Below the pieces are notes generated by a model. That model was not told the origin of the DNA and did not search any database. It saw only the letters and a list, made by a program, of their open reading frames with translations. From Gammaproteobacteria bacterium (GTDB taxonomy: Bacteria > Pseudomonadota > Gammaproteobacteria > Xanthomonadales > Marinicellaceae), in the NCBI GenBank assembly GCA_041395445.1, contig JAWLAO010000001.1:248001-312000 (forward strand): 64,000 bases of DNA. Direction: 5' to 3'. A program made the translations under genes and the position numbers. This document shows, in pieces, positions 24,961-34,410 of this stretch. The first letter of the stretch is position 1, and every line of letters starts with the position of its first letter.

Positions 24961-27675
24961 ATGACAAAGTCATTCTATTTCATTGCAATTATAGTTTTCG
25001 CCTTTTGGAATTCGCAATTTGCTAATGCACAAACTATAGAAACCAAAGAATCAGAAATTACTGAAGTTTCAGAAATCACTGAACAACCGGTAATTTCACA
25101 GTTTGAACATCTCATTGATGCGGACACGATTGTTTACCAACTTCGCAAAAAATATGGCATTCAAGGCTCTATTCATCTCACTCAAGCTGTTTGGAATATT
25201 CTGAGTTCTTTTAATAATCAGGAACAAGCCCAAAGCATCTGGCAGAAAGCAATAGAAAATATCACTGAACAGGACTTTGTAAATCCAACAATTAATTTTC
25301 AATTCGAATATGGCAAAATTCTCAGTCAATATACACATGGAATGAATATTCAAACCTGGAATAACATGCGATCAGATTTTGATATTTCAGCGAAAAATTT
25401 GTTGGAGTTCCTCAATAGTGCTGATGATTTTGATGTTTATTTACAGCTTCCTAAAATTTGGCAAATCATTTTATCTGAAATCATCAAGCACGAAGAAATC
25501 AACTGGACAGAGGTCTTTGCAGAGACCTTTAATCTTTTTGACGAGTCAAAACCCAAAACAGATGATGAAAATACTGAAGGTAAAGTGGATTTAACCGAGC
25601 CACACAACAACACTTTGTCAGAATTATTAAAGTGGTACGAAAAAGAAGACAAACTCTCTGAATTGCCTGAATTACTTCAATCCGAAGGACTGGTTGCTGC
25701 AAATGACAAGAGCCTGTTTCAAAGTTTTTTACGCTTTTCATTAAACCAATCCTCTAATAATCTCATTGCCTCGGTTTTCAGTTGGCAGGAATTATCTTTT
25801 AACCTATACCGGGACAAAGATTTCTTTGCTGTTACTGATTTGAAAGATTTGCAAAGTTTTATTGAAATAAACAGTGCTTGGTTTACTGAAAAATCGGATG
25901 AATTGGCAAATGTAAATTCAGCTTTGTCTGAAATCATTTCGCAAAGTATTGATGAGTTAAAAACAGGATTTATCATCCCTGAAGCCAGTGAAGAATTGAT
26001 TTTTAATCCGCAATTTAATAGTAAAATCCGTGGAATTTATCAACTGGTAGAACCTGGCTTTGATAGATATATGAATCTGCCATTTCGCCAAAAAATCATG
26101 CAAGAACTGGAAGTTTGTTTGAATATCAGTCGCGAACATGAGCCAAATCCACAGCAACCGATCTCCGAAAATCAATTCACCGGTTGTTTGTCGGACTTCG
26201 CCCGTGCCGCATTGGAAGAGGCTCAAAGCAGAGAATTAGCCGGCTCATTAACCAAAATAGATACCAAAGAAGCTATTGACCGAGCCCTGAATTTGCCCTA
26301 CTGGCAAATTATTAACATCCTTTATGCAAACGAAGCCCAAAACGAATGTCTGGATGGTGAGCAAGAACTACCTAACCCGTTAGAATGGTCATTCGCTGCC
26401 GAATCTATTCTTTGGTTTGCTGATCGTTGGCCTGGACTTTTACATGCATATCCAGCAGTTAAACAAAAAATTAATGCTGTTATCAATCAAGGTGAGCGTC
26501 TGAATAAAAAACTGAGTTGTATCAACAATAACTATCAAGATCTTCTCAGTCGTCATTTCGAGAAAATTCAACAGTCATGGAAAAATAGCAAAGCCGAAAT
26601 CAAGTTAGTTGCTAACGAATTTAACCAGCAAAATCTCAAAGAAGAAAGTGATGTGGACTTATTGAACGGTTTGCAGCAACAAAGTAACTACAAAGTCAAA
26701 GATGCACAAATTCAAGCCTGTCAGGCACAAACATCCTGTGGGGTCCGTATCGCTTTAGAGCCAACCCGAGCATTATTTGGATTGTTTCCCAATCATTTGT
26801 TGATTGCTGACCAATTAAAATTGGGTGAACTTAAACTCTGTTACGATAATGTCGGCTGGGAAAACCGCCGCGCGGCACCAACACATTTGGATAATGATAA
26901 TGTGGCGAATTATTATGGGCATTTCAGCTTCAGTCTTAAAGGATTTTACAATGACGAAATCATCTTTGAGAAGAAACTCACCAGTGATGAAGAAAATCTT
27001 TACTTGTTTGGTTCCAGCGATGAATCTGTCTTGCAGCAATACTGTCCACTTGCCATTGTGGGAACAAATATCAACACATCTCTCAAAAGAGGCACATTTG
27101 GTCTGGTTCCGAACCGTTTGACTTTTTTGACGGCATCACGAGCCGACACATCCAAAATCTTAACATCAAACTGGCAAATTGGAAAAGAATGGAGAGATAA
27201 GTTTATAGGCTCAGAAGCCATTGCCGGTGTTGAAGTTATCAGCGTGAATCATTTGGAGGAACTAAGCCAAGATGTGCAACTGGCATTTCAAGGCAAATCC
27301 AAAGAGTTGGAAAAACTCATCTATCAAACATTATTAAATCAGATTTCTCAACCAACCGAGACTCAGAAAAAACTCACTCAAGGTTTGGCTGACTACGATC
27401 GCTCTATTAAATTATTCGCTGCGATGCTCTATTTTCTGCAACCGGAAGAATATTTATTAAGCGACAATATTCAATCGCTACTCTTTGGTAAAACACAAAT
27501 TGCAAAAGTTGATGAAATAGCAAGACACTATCAGAATGAGCAAAGCATCACCGAATTTTTGGAGTTTATGGATGCCAATCTTAAAATAAATGAAAATAAA
27601 TGGAATAATTTCCAAACTCTCGGGTCAAATGCAAGTCTGCAACAAACTTTGCTGCGTTTAAAATCTATCAAGTAA
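24961..27675 (+). CDS. Large secreted protein of unknown function (904 residues)
   Basis: I do not recognise this protein. It has a signal peptide (TKSFYFIAIIVFAFWNSQFANAQ, cleavage near residue 23). The mature chain is mostly alpha-helical, rich in Glu, Gln, Asn and Leu, with no repeats of known type. The region 395-720 contains about ten cysteines, some in close pairs (ACQAQTSCGVRIAL) and in CLNIS, GCLSDF, NECLDG, LSCINN, LCYDN, QYCPLA, so disulfides are expected. It ends 20 bases before dsbD on the same strand, which suggests co-expression with, and possibly dependence on, that disulfide reductase. Confidence 0.75.
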   Translation: MTKSFYFIAIIVFAFWNSQFANAQTIETKESEITEVSEITEQPVISQFEHLIDADTIVYQLRKKYGIQGSIHLTQAVWNILSSFNNQEQAQSIWQKAIENITEQDFVNPTINFQFEYGKILSQYTHGMNIQTWNNMRSDFDISAKNLLEFLNSADDFDVYLQLPKIWQIILSEIIKHEEINWTEVFAETFNLFDESKPKTDDENTEGKVDLTEPHNNTLSELLKWYEKEDKLSELPELLQSEGLVAANDKSLFQSFLRFSLNQSSNNLIASVFSWQELSFNLYRDKDFFAVTDLKDLQSFIEINSAWFTEKSDELANVNSALSEIISQSIDELKTGFIIPEASEELIFNPQFNSKIRGIYQLVEPGFDRYMNLPFRQKIMQELEVCLNISREHEPNPQQPISENQFTGCLSDFARAALEEAQSRELAGSLTKIDTKEAIDRALNLPYWQIINILYANEAQNECLDGEQELPNPLEWSFAAESILWFADRWPGLLHAYPAVKQKINAVINQGERLNKKLSCINNNYQDLLSRHFEKIQQSWKNSKAEIKLVANEFNQQNLKEESDVDLLNGLQQQSNYKVKDAQIQACQAQTSCGVRIALEPTRALFGLFPNHLLIADQLKLGELKLCYDNVGWENRRAAPTHLDNDNVANYYGHFSFSLKGFYNDEIIFEKKLTSDEENLYLFGSSDESVLQQYCPLAIVGTNINTSLKRGTFGLVPNRLTFLTASRADTSKILTSNWQIGKEWRDKFIGSEAIAGVEVISVNHLEELSQDVQLAFQGKSKELEKLIYQTLLNQISQPTETQKKLTQGLADYDRSIKLFAAMLYFLQPEEYLLSDNIQSLLFGKTQIAKVDEIARHYQNEQSITEFLEFMDANLKINENKWNNFQTLGSNASLQQTLLRLKSIK

Positions 27676-27695
27676 ACACCAACAAAAAAACAACT

Positions 27696-29888
27696 ATGAG
27701 AAAATTTAATTTCATCGCTATTGCTTGTCTATTTATCTACAGCCAAATTTCACTCGCGCTCAATCAAGATGATTTACTGGATGCAGATGATGCCTTTTCA
27801 GGGAAAATCACCAAAGTCACTATGGAAGATATTACTCTTCACTTTGATATAGCAGATAAATATTATCTTTACAAACATGCTTTCAAATTTCCAAATAGCG
27901 ATGCATCTGTCGAGTTTGGCGAGGCTCAGATTCCTGATGGAGAAAAGAAACAGGACGAATTCTTTGGCGAGGTTGAAACTTATCACCACTCGATTGATAT
28001 AATTATTCCTTATCAAAACCCACAGGTCAAACGCGAAACAACATTCAAGTTTCGTTATCAAGGCTGTGCGGAAGCCGGAGTCTGTTATCCGCCTGAGACC
28101 AAAACAGTCAATTTAACTTTACCGGTTCCACAAGCGGCAGAGCTTCACGGCAATGACCCTTTCTCTGCTAAAACTGACAGTTCTCTCGGTTTGGGAAATG
28201 AGTCAAACTGGGGAGGACAGATGGACGAAGTGTTGCCTGAAACCGAAGCATTCAAATTTGAAACCATTGCTCTGGATGAAGATACTTTATCGGCACGTTT
28301 CACTCTCAGCCCGAATGTTTATTTGTACAAGGATAAATTCAAACTGCTATCGCTAACAGACGGAATTTCCGTTGGTGATATTAAATTTCCGCCCGCAATT
28401 GTTAAAAATGACCCGCATTTCGGAGACGTTGAGGTTTACTTCGATTTGGTAGAAATTGAAGTCCAAATCAACCGAAATAACTCAGCAGAAAAATTGCAAC
28501 TCCAAGCCGATTTCCAAGGTTGCGTGGATGAAGGAATTTGTTATCCTCCGGCAACGAGAACCATTGAAGTCCATTTACCTGCAAAAACACTTTCAAATCA
28601 AACGGATACCAGTTCTTCATCAGAACAAACTCTTTCAGAGCAGGATCAAATCACCGCAGACATTGAAAAGAATTCTTGGTTCATGACTATCATTAAATTT
28701 TTCGGGTTTGGATTGCTATTAGCCTTAACACCTTGTGTTTTCCCAATGATTCCAATTCTTTCAGGGTTGATTATGGGTCAAGGTGAAATCACTCGTTCCA
28801 GAGCCTTTATGCTTTCCCTTGTGTATGTTGTCGCTATGGCATTGGCATACACCGCAGCCGGTGTGATTGCAGGATTATTGGGAGCAAATCTTCAGGCTGC
28901 TTTACAAAAACCATGGATAATCATTTCTTTCAGTATGGTATTTGTGGCTTTGGCAATGTCAATGTTTGGTTATTACGATTTGCAACTACCGGCTTCTTGG
29001 CAAAATAAACTTTCCGGAATCAGTAACAAGCAAAAATCAGGTACTTACATTGGCGTCGGAATCATGGGCTTCCTCTCTGCAATCATTGTCGGACCTTGCG
29101 TAGCACCGCCTTTAGCCGGAGCGGTTTTGTATATTTCCAATACCGGTGATCCGGTTGTCGGTGGTTTTGCATTATTTGCCATGTCTATAGGAATGGGCGT
29201 TCCATTATTACTCATCGGTGCTTCCGCAGGCAAATGGATGCCACGTTCGGGTGGCTGGATGAATGTCGTCAAAGCCTTTTTCGGCATTGCCTTGTTAGCA
29301 ATGGCGATTTGGTTCTTATCACGAATCATTCCTGGACGAGTCACTTTAGCCTTATTCGGAACTTTAGCACTATTATCTTCTGTTTTCTGGTTTAAATATG
29401 CCGTCAAAAACGGAGCCCAAGGCAAAACACTCGCATTGTTTTTTATCTTTAAACTTGCATTACTGGCTATTGGTGTAGTAGAAATTATCGGAGCCATCAA
29501 AGGGCACACCAATTTTATGCATCCGTTGACCAAGTTTGAATTCACGTTCACTAAAGTCAAATCCTATGACGATTTACAAAAAGCCATCAGTGAATCTGAA
29601 AAAACGGTTCTGCTGGATTTTTACGCTGATTGGTGCGTGGAATGCATCAAAATGGAATCAGCAACTTATTCTAAAGAACCGGTACAAACAGAACTGGAAA
29701 GATTTTTAGTTCTCAAAGCTGATGTCACAGATCAGGATGAAATCGACAAGGATTTAATGAAACGATTCAATATTATCGGACCTCCGGCGACACTGTTCTT
29801 TACCAATGGTAAATTGCAAAAAAGTTCCAGTTTCTTTGGCTTCAAAGGACCTGTTGAGTTTGTAGAACACTTACAAAATGTGAAATAA
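27696..29888 (+). CDS. dsbD: Thiol:disulfide interchange protein DsbD with two N-terminal domains
   Basis: This 730-residue protein is longer than the usual ~570-600 because the periplasmic N-terminal domain is present twice. After a signal peptide (about 1-21) come copy one, with Cys124 and Cys130 in GCAEAGVCYPP, and copy two, with Cys276 and Cys282 in GCVDEGICYPP. The membrane domain carries the redox cysteines Cys347 (ALTPCVFPM) and Cys468 (VGPCVAPPL). The C-terminal thioredoxin domain has Cys647 and Cys650 (DWCVEC). DsbD carries electrons from cytoplasmic thioredoxin to periplasmic proteins. It follows the secreted 904-residue gene by 20 bases. Confidence 0.93.
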   Translation: MRKFNFIAIACLFIYSQISLALNQDDLLDADDAFSGKITKVTMEDITLHFDIADKYYLYKHAFKFPNSDASVEFGEAQIPDGEKKQDEFFGEVETYHHSIDIIIPYQNPQVKRETTFKFRYQGCAEAGVCYPPETKTVNLTLPVPQAAELHGNDPFSAKTDSSLGLGNESNWGGQMDEVLPETEAFKFETIALDEDTLSARFTLSPNVYLYKDKFKLLSLTDGISVGDIKFPPAIVKNDPHFGDVEVYFDLVEIEVQINRNNSAEKLQLQADFQGCVDEGICYPPATRTIEVHLPAKTLSNQTDTSSSSEQTLSEQDQITADIEKNSWFMTIIKFFGFGLLLALTPCVFPMIPILSGLIMGQGEITRSRAFMLSLVYVVAMALAYTAAGVIAGLLGANLQAALQKPWIIISFSMVFVALAMSMFGYYDLQLPASWQNKLSGISNKQKSGTYIGVGIMGFLSAIIVGPCVAPPLAGAVLYISNTGDPVVGGFALFAMSIGMGVPLLLIGASAGKWMPRSGGWMNVVKAFFGIALLAMAIWFLSRIIPGRVTLALFGTLALLSSVFWFKYAVKNGAQGKTLALFFIFKLALLAIGVVEIIGAIKGHTNFMHPLTKFEFTFTKVKSYDDLQKAISESEKTVLLDFYADWCVECIKMESATYSKEPVQTELERFLVLKADVTDQDEIDKDLMKRFNIIGPPATLFFTNGKLQKSSSFFGFKGPVEFVEHLQNVK

Positions 29889-29906
29889 CTTTCTATTAAC
29901 CTTGAA

Positions 29907-29940
29907 TACAAAGCCCGTAAGAATAGTCTCGGGCTTTGTA
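29907..29940 (+). terminator. Terminator of dsbD
   Basis: An 11-bp perfect stem, TACAAAGCCCG/CGGGCTTTGTA (29907-29917 and 29930-29940), closes a 12-base loop 18 bases after the dsbD stop codon. The following + strand is A-rich rather than T-rich, so it may also act as a general RNA-stabilising hairpin. The remaining gap to 30162 shows no other clear element. Confidence 0.6.
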
Positions 29941-30161
29941 AAGACAAAATTATTGAATACACGTCTTACTTTTCTTGTTGAAATTGTATTCGACTCTTCT
30001 TCACATATTCTTGGCTTTGTGAATTCTTTTTGAAAAAGCATATAGATAAACCTAAAGTTTCTCGCTAAATCTGGAAAACAATAATATAACTGACTTATAA
30101 TGACTAACTATGGCTATCAATTTCACACACTTTGGCGTATTGTTGATTTGCGGAATTAGAA

Positions 30162-32465
30162 ATGATTAAATCTCCTGAAAAAAGACGCAAAACTTTCTGG
30201 CGACTATATTTTCTTATACTGTTCGCCTCAGTTCTAATATTGCTTCTCGCTACCTACTTCACTTGGAGGACCTTAGTTTCTGAGACCAAAACTGAACTTC
30301 AGTTCACAAATCGCATGGTTCAGTCATCGATGAATTCAATTCTTAAAATTGATGAAGCTCTACTCAAAGCAACTGGTGAACGTTTAATAGATGTTGGACT
30401 TTTCAACAATAAACAAAAAGCTATAGAAATTTTAGACACGTTACTTTCAAATAATCCGGCTTTCGCAGGGGTCGGATTAGCATCACTGGAAGGCGATGTT
30501 CTGATAGCCAGCTCAAATATGGATGCATCCAATATTCCAAACCTAAAATCGACTCCTGAAACATCCAAATCATTTCAGAAAGTTTTACAATCGAATAATC
30601 TGGTCATGGGCAGAACATATTATCTTGATGAACTTAAACAATGGGTTGCACCTATCCGATATCGAATATCAGATAAAAATCACAATGCCATAGCGATACT
30701 GGCAGGTGGAATCAAACTGACTGGTGGAAACAGCCCATGGGGAAGCCTATCTAACCAAAGTGATATAGAACTATCAATTGTCAGATCAGATAATTATTTT
30801 CAATACTACTTTCCCGAAACAGTTCTTCCAAATCAAGATATTTATTCCAAACCAATAAATGAAAAGTATTTATTAAATTTTGATAAAAATATGACAAAGC
30901 ATACTGGATATGCCCGAAAAGATTTGCAATCCAACCCTAATTTAATTGTTAGCTTAATATACCCCCGCTACCCTCAAGGGTACTCAATAGCAGCAATAAG
31001 TTATGAGGGTACTTATGATCTTTTTATTCTCACAAAGAAAAACATAAGCAACCTTTACTCTAAGCTCCTGCCTCCAATCGGCTGGGTAGCTCTAATTCTG
31101 ACCATTTTCAACCTGGTTTTGTATAAATTATTTAAGTATCACGAAAAAATACAATTGCAATCAGAAAAAAACTTAGCTTATTTAGCTGAGCACGACCAGC
31201 TCACAGGTTTACCCAATACCAGACATTTAATCAAAGTTTTTAATAATGTCATAAAAAATAAGTTTGATAAAGCCTGTGTAATGTTCATCGATCTTGATGA
31301 TTTCAAGGAAATTAATGATTTGCATAGTCATGATATAGGAGATATGGTTATAAAATTAGTTTCTAAGAAAATTAATGCGTTTTATTCCAATAGCTTATGT
31401 ATTCGTCAGGGTGGTGATGAATTTATCGTTATTTCAACAGATACCAAACAATGTATTCAAAAATGCGAAGAACTCTTACAACTAATTAAACAGCCTTTGC
31501 AAATTGATGAGTTAGAATTCTCTATCAGAGCTAGCGTTGGAATTTCAAACTACCCAAAAGATGGGAAAAATATGAACAACCTGTTAAGGAAGGCCGACAT
31601 TGCAATGTATGAGGCTAAAAAGAACAGAACCGGTTATTTCGTATATGATGAAAGCTTAAATAAAAATAAAGATAAACAAGCATTAATCAGTAAAGAATTA
31701 AACCATGCACTGGAAAAAAATGAAATGCACATGGTTTATCAACCTCAAATAGATATAAAGAACAATAATATTATTGGCGTTGAAGCACTTATCAGATGGG
31801 AAAATGAAAAACTCGGTGATGTCAAACCTGATGAATTCATTCCGATTGCTGAATCAACCGGTTCAATTTACGATATTGGAGATTTTGTCATCAATCAGGT
31901 TCTTTCTGATTTCAATACACACTTTCACCAATTTATTGAAAGTTATTCCAAACAAAATGCAAAAAAGTTCAAAGTTTCACTCAATGTGTGTACAAATCAA
32001 TTGGTTAGCAAAAGCCATATTAAGGGCATGATTTCTTTAATCAAGGAAAAGCTTCATGATGATATCAGGTTAGTTTTAGAAATTACTGAGTCAATCAATT
32101 TGGATAAAGTTGATAATATTGTCGAAAATCTCAATATAATAAAAGATTCCGGGTTGTCTGTTTCTTTAGATGATTTTGGCACCGGTTTTTCATCATTATC
32201 CCATATAATCAAGCTTCCAATTGATGAAATCAAAATAGATAAAAGTTTCGTTCAGGCAATAGTTCATGACAAACAAAGTGAAATTTTAGTCAAAAGTATC
32301 ATTAATTTAAGCAGAAGTTTGGATGTAGATATCATCTCAGAAGGAGTAGAAACATCTCAACAACTCGAACATATGAAAAAACTAAATTGTCAGTATTATC
32401 AAGGTTTTTATTTTTCTAAACCAGTTGATAAAATGCAATTGCTATCTTATTTAAGTCAATTATAA
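30162..32465 (+). CDS. Membrane-bound GGDEF-EAL protein (cyclic di-GMP turnover)
   Basis: This 767-residue protein has an N-terminal transmembrane helix (about residues 15-37), a periplasmic sensor of ~260 residues of Cache type, and a second helix near 300-325. A GGDEF domain (residues 417-421 are GGDEF, preceded by RQ) and an EAL domain (Glu541-Ala-Leu in GVEALIRWEN) follow, with DDFGTGFSSLSHI, KIDKSFV and ISEGVET. Both catalytic signatures are intact, so the protein could make or degrade c-di-GMP depending on the signal. It stands alone, 25 bp before an alcohol dehydrogenase gene. Confidence 0.93.
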   Translation: MIKSPEKRRKTFWRLYFLILFASVLILLLATYFTWRTLVSETKTELQFTNRMVQSSMNSILKIDEALLKATGERLIDVGLFNNKQKAIEILDTLLSNNPAFAGVGLASLEGDVLIASSNMDASNIPNLKSTPETSKSFQKVLQSNNLVMGRTYYLDELKQWVAPIRYRISDKNHNAIAILAGGIKLTGGNSPWGSLSNQSDIELSIVRSDNYFQYYFPETVLPNQDIYSKPINEKYLLNFDKNMTKHTGYARKDLQSNPNLIVSLIYPRYPQGYSIAAISYEGTYDLFILTKKNISNLYSKLLPPIGWVALILTIFNLVLYKLFKYHEKIQLQSEKNLAYLAEHDQLTGLPNTRHLIKVFNNVIKNKFDKACVMFIDLDDFKEINDLHSHDIGDMVIKLVSKKINAFYSNSLCIRQGGDEFIVISTDTKQCIQKCEELLQLIKQPLQIDELEFSIRASVGISNYPKDGKNMNNLLRKADIAMYEAKKNRTGYFVYDESLNKNKDKQALISKELNHALEKNEMHMVYQPQIDIKNNNIIGVEALIRWENEKLGDVKPDEFIPIAESTGSIYDIGDFVINQVLSDFNTHFHQFIESYSKQNAKKFKVSLNVCTNQLVSKSHIKGMISLIKEKLHDDIRLVLEITESINLDKVDNIVENLNIIKDSGLSVSLDDFGTGFSSLSHIIKLPIDEIKIDKSFVQAIVHDKQSEILVKSIINLSRSLDVDIISEGVETSQQLEHMKKLNCQYYQGFYFSKPVDKMQLLSYLSQL

Positions 32466-32490
32466 ATAATCAAATAACTCATTATATATT

Positions 32491-33645
32491 ATGCTCAATT
32501 TCACATTTCAAAACCCAACAAAAATTCACTTTGGCGAAGGTCAAATCGAAAAAATTACCAACGAAATTCCAAAAGATTCTAAGGTTCTGATAGTCTATGG
32601 CGGTGGTTCTATCAAGAAAAACGGTGTTTATCAACAGGTTTCTGATGCCTTGGAGAACCATTCATGGCAGGAATTTTCAGGAATTGAACCCAATCCGCAA
32701 TATGACACGGCAATGAAAGCTGTCGATATCATTCAACAAAATCAGATTGATTATATTCTGGCAGTTGGCGGTGGCTCGGTGGTTGATGCCGTAAAATTCA
32801 TAGCCGCAGCTGCCAAATATCAGGGAGATGATCCTTGGGATATTCTCAGTAAAGGAGCAAAAGTCAAAGATGCGGTTCCGTTTGGTGTGGTGTTGACATT
32901 ACCCGCAACCGGCTCAGAAAGCAATTCTGGCAGTGTCATGTCTCGCGGTGAAGATAAGTTGTTTTTTGGTTCTCCGTTAACGTTTCCCAAATTTGCTGTT
33001 CTTGATCCTTCAACCACTTTGACATTATCTAATAGACAAATTAGTAATGGTGTTGTCGATGCCTTTGTTCATACTGTTGAACAATACATCACTTATCCGG
33101 TCAACGCCAAAATACAAGACCGTTTTGCTGAGGGAATTTTACACACCCTTATTGAGGAAGGTCCAAAAGCTCTAAATGAAGAAACTAAAAATGATTTAGA
33201 AGTTCGTGGAAACATCATGTGGTCGGCAACAATGGCACTCAACAATTTGATTGGTTCAGGCGTTCCGCAGGACTGGGCGACACATATGATTGGGCATGAA
33301 CTGACTGCTATACATCACATTGACCATGCCAGAACTTTATCAATCGTTCTGCCTGCAACATTAAAAATCTGCTGTGAAGCCAAACGGGAAAAGCTGATTC
33401 AGTACGGACAACGAATCTGGAATTTGAATGGTACTGACGCAGAAATTATGGATGAAGCGATTGCCAAAACCGAAGAGTTTTTCCGAACTATGCAAGTTCC
33501 GGTTCGGTTATCAGATGTAGGTTTAGATGAAACGACCATTGAACCGGTATTACAAAAGCTCCAACAACATGGTTTTACCGCTTTGGGAGAACATGGTACT
33601 GTTGATTTAAAAGTTGTTAGAGAAATTCTGAATACGGCACTGTAA
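32491..33645 (+). CDS. Iron-containing alcohol dehydrogenase (YqhD/BDH type)
   Basis: This 384-residue protein matches group III NAD(P)-dependent alcohol dehydrogenases: YGGGSIKKNGVYQQV, ILAVGGGSVVDAVKFIAAA, LPATGSESNSGSVMS, and the metal ligands in VVDAFVHTVEQYIT (Asp, His) and MIGHELTAIHHIDHARTLSIVLPA (His residues). The extended dinucleotide segment and length resemble YqhD, a broad NADPH-dependent aldehyde reductase, or butanol dehydrogenases. The physiological substrate is not readable. It follows the GGDEF-EAL gene closely but need not be functionally linked. Confidence 0.9.
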   Translation: MLNFTFQNPTKIHFGEGQIEKITNEIPKDSKVLIVYGGGSIKKNGVYQQVSDALENHSWQEFSGIEPNPQYDTAMKAVDIIQQNQIDYILAVGGGSVVDAVKFIAAAAKYQGDDPWDILSKGAKVKDAVPFGVVLTLPATGSESNSGSVMSRGEDKLFFGSPLTFPKFAVLDPSTTLTLSNRQISNGVVDAFVHTVEQYITYPVNAKIQDRFAEGILHTLIEEGPKALNEETKNDLEVRGNIMWSATMALNNLIGSGVPQDWATHMIGHELTAIHHIDHARTLSIVLPATLKICCEAKREKLIQYGQRIWNLNGTDAEIMDEAIAKTEEFFRTMQVPVRLSDVGLDETTIEPVLQKLQQHGFTALGEHGTVDLKVVREILNTAL

Positions 33646-33654
33646 TGTAATAGA

Positions 33655-33673
33655 CCCTGAAACAAGTTCAGGG
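33655..33673. repeat. REP-like hairpin CCCTGAA-n5-TTCAGGG
   Basis: A 7-bp perfect stem (CCCTGAA at 33655-33661, TTCAGGG at 33667-33673) with loop ACAAG sits 10 bases after the dehydrogenase stop. The sequence resembles the common short hairpin repeats of proteobacterial intergenic DNA and may also terminate transcription on either strand. Confidence 0.5.
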
Positions 33674-33711
33674 CAACAAATTCAATACCTCTTCAAAGCC
33701 AAAAAGAGTAG

Positions 33712-34410
33712 TCATGCTGAATTTATTTCAGCATCTTCAAACCGATACCCTTCACCATGAACTGTTTTGATGATTGTTGGGTTTTGAGAATCCACTTCAA
33801 TGCGTTTACGAAGCTGAAAAATATGTTGATCAATCGCTCGTGAATTGAACAAATAGTCATGTCCCCAGGCAACATCAGAGATTTGATCACGGCTGATCAC
33901 TTTTCCCTTATTCTGAAAAAGCAATTGCAGAATTTTTATGTCTTTTGTTGAAAGCTCAATTGGTTGCTTATCACGATATGCACGATTGGCAGCCGGTGAA
34001 ATTTTCAAATCGACCATAATGAAATCATCATTGTCACATGCTCTGGTGGATTGACGACGCATAATGGCATTGATGCGAGCCATCATTTCCCTAGCTCCGA
34101 ATGGTTTGGAAATAAAATCATCGGCTCCCAGTTCCAAACCAACGACTTTATCAATTTCATCATTTTTGGCACTTAGAAATATGATAGGAATGCTTTTGTC
34201 TTTCTGTCTGATTCGGCGACAAAGTTCATAACCATCCATCACCGGCATCATAATATCAACAATCAATAAGTCATAAGCATTCTGCGAATAACTTTCCAGA
34301 CCTTGTTGCCCGTCGTGCGCCGCATTCGCATCATGCCCTTCCAGTTGCATTAGCTGAACCAAACCGGATGCAATATTTATATCATCTTCAACTATTAAAA
34401 TTTTATACAT
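33712..34410 (-). CDS. OmpR-family response regulator
   Basis: This 232-residue regulator has a receiver domain (ILIVEDD acidic pair, phospho-acceptor Asp in LLIVDIMMPVMDGYEL, Lys in FISKPFGAREM) and a winged-helix DNA-binding domain (ELSTKDIKILQLLFQNKGKVISRDQI, then RAIDQHIFQLRKRIE, and TVHGEGYRF). It overlaps the histidine kinase gene by 8 bases and is its likely partner. Its last codons and stop lie inside a hairpin repeat at 33714-33734, so the final residues (about AEINSA) come from repeat DNA. Confidence 0.95.
   Translation of the reverse strand: MYKILIVEDDINIASGLVQLMQLEGHDANAAHDGQQGLESYSQNAYDLLIVDIMMPVMDGYELCRRIRQKDKSIPIIFLSAKNDEIDKVVGLELGADDFISKPFGAREMMARINAIMRRQSTRACDNDDFIMVDLKISPAANRAYRDKQPIELSTKDIKILQLLFQNKGKVISRDQISDVAWGHDYLFNSRAIDQHIFQLRKRIEVDSQNPTIIKTVHGEGYRFEDAEINSA
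33714..33734. repeat. Hairpin repeat ATGCTGAA-n5-TTCAGCAT overlapping the response regulator 3' end
   Basis: An 8-bp perfect stem with loop TTTAT. It begins at the stop codon of the response regulator and runs into its coding sequence. It resembles the dispersed hairpin at 33655-33673 in size and loop length. Confidence 0.55.

Noticed and set aside
29045..29560. 171-residue open frame on the minus strand inside dsbD
   Set aside because: It runs antisense through the membrane domain of DsbD and has no ribosome-binding site or recognisable domain. It is a shadow of the real gene.
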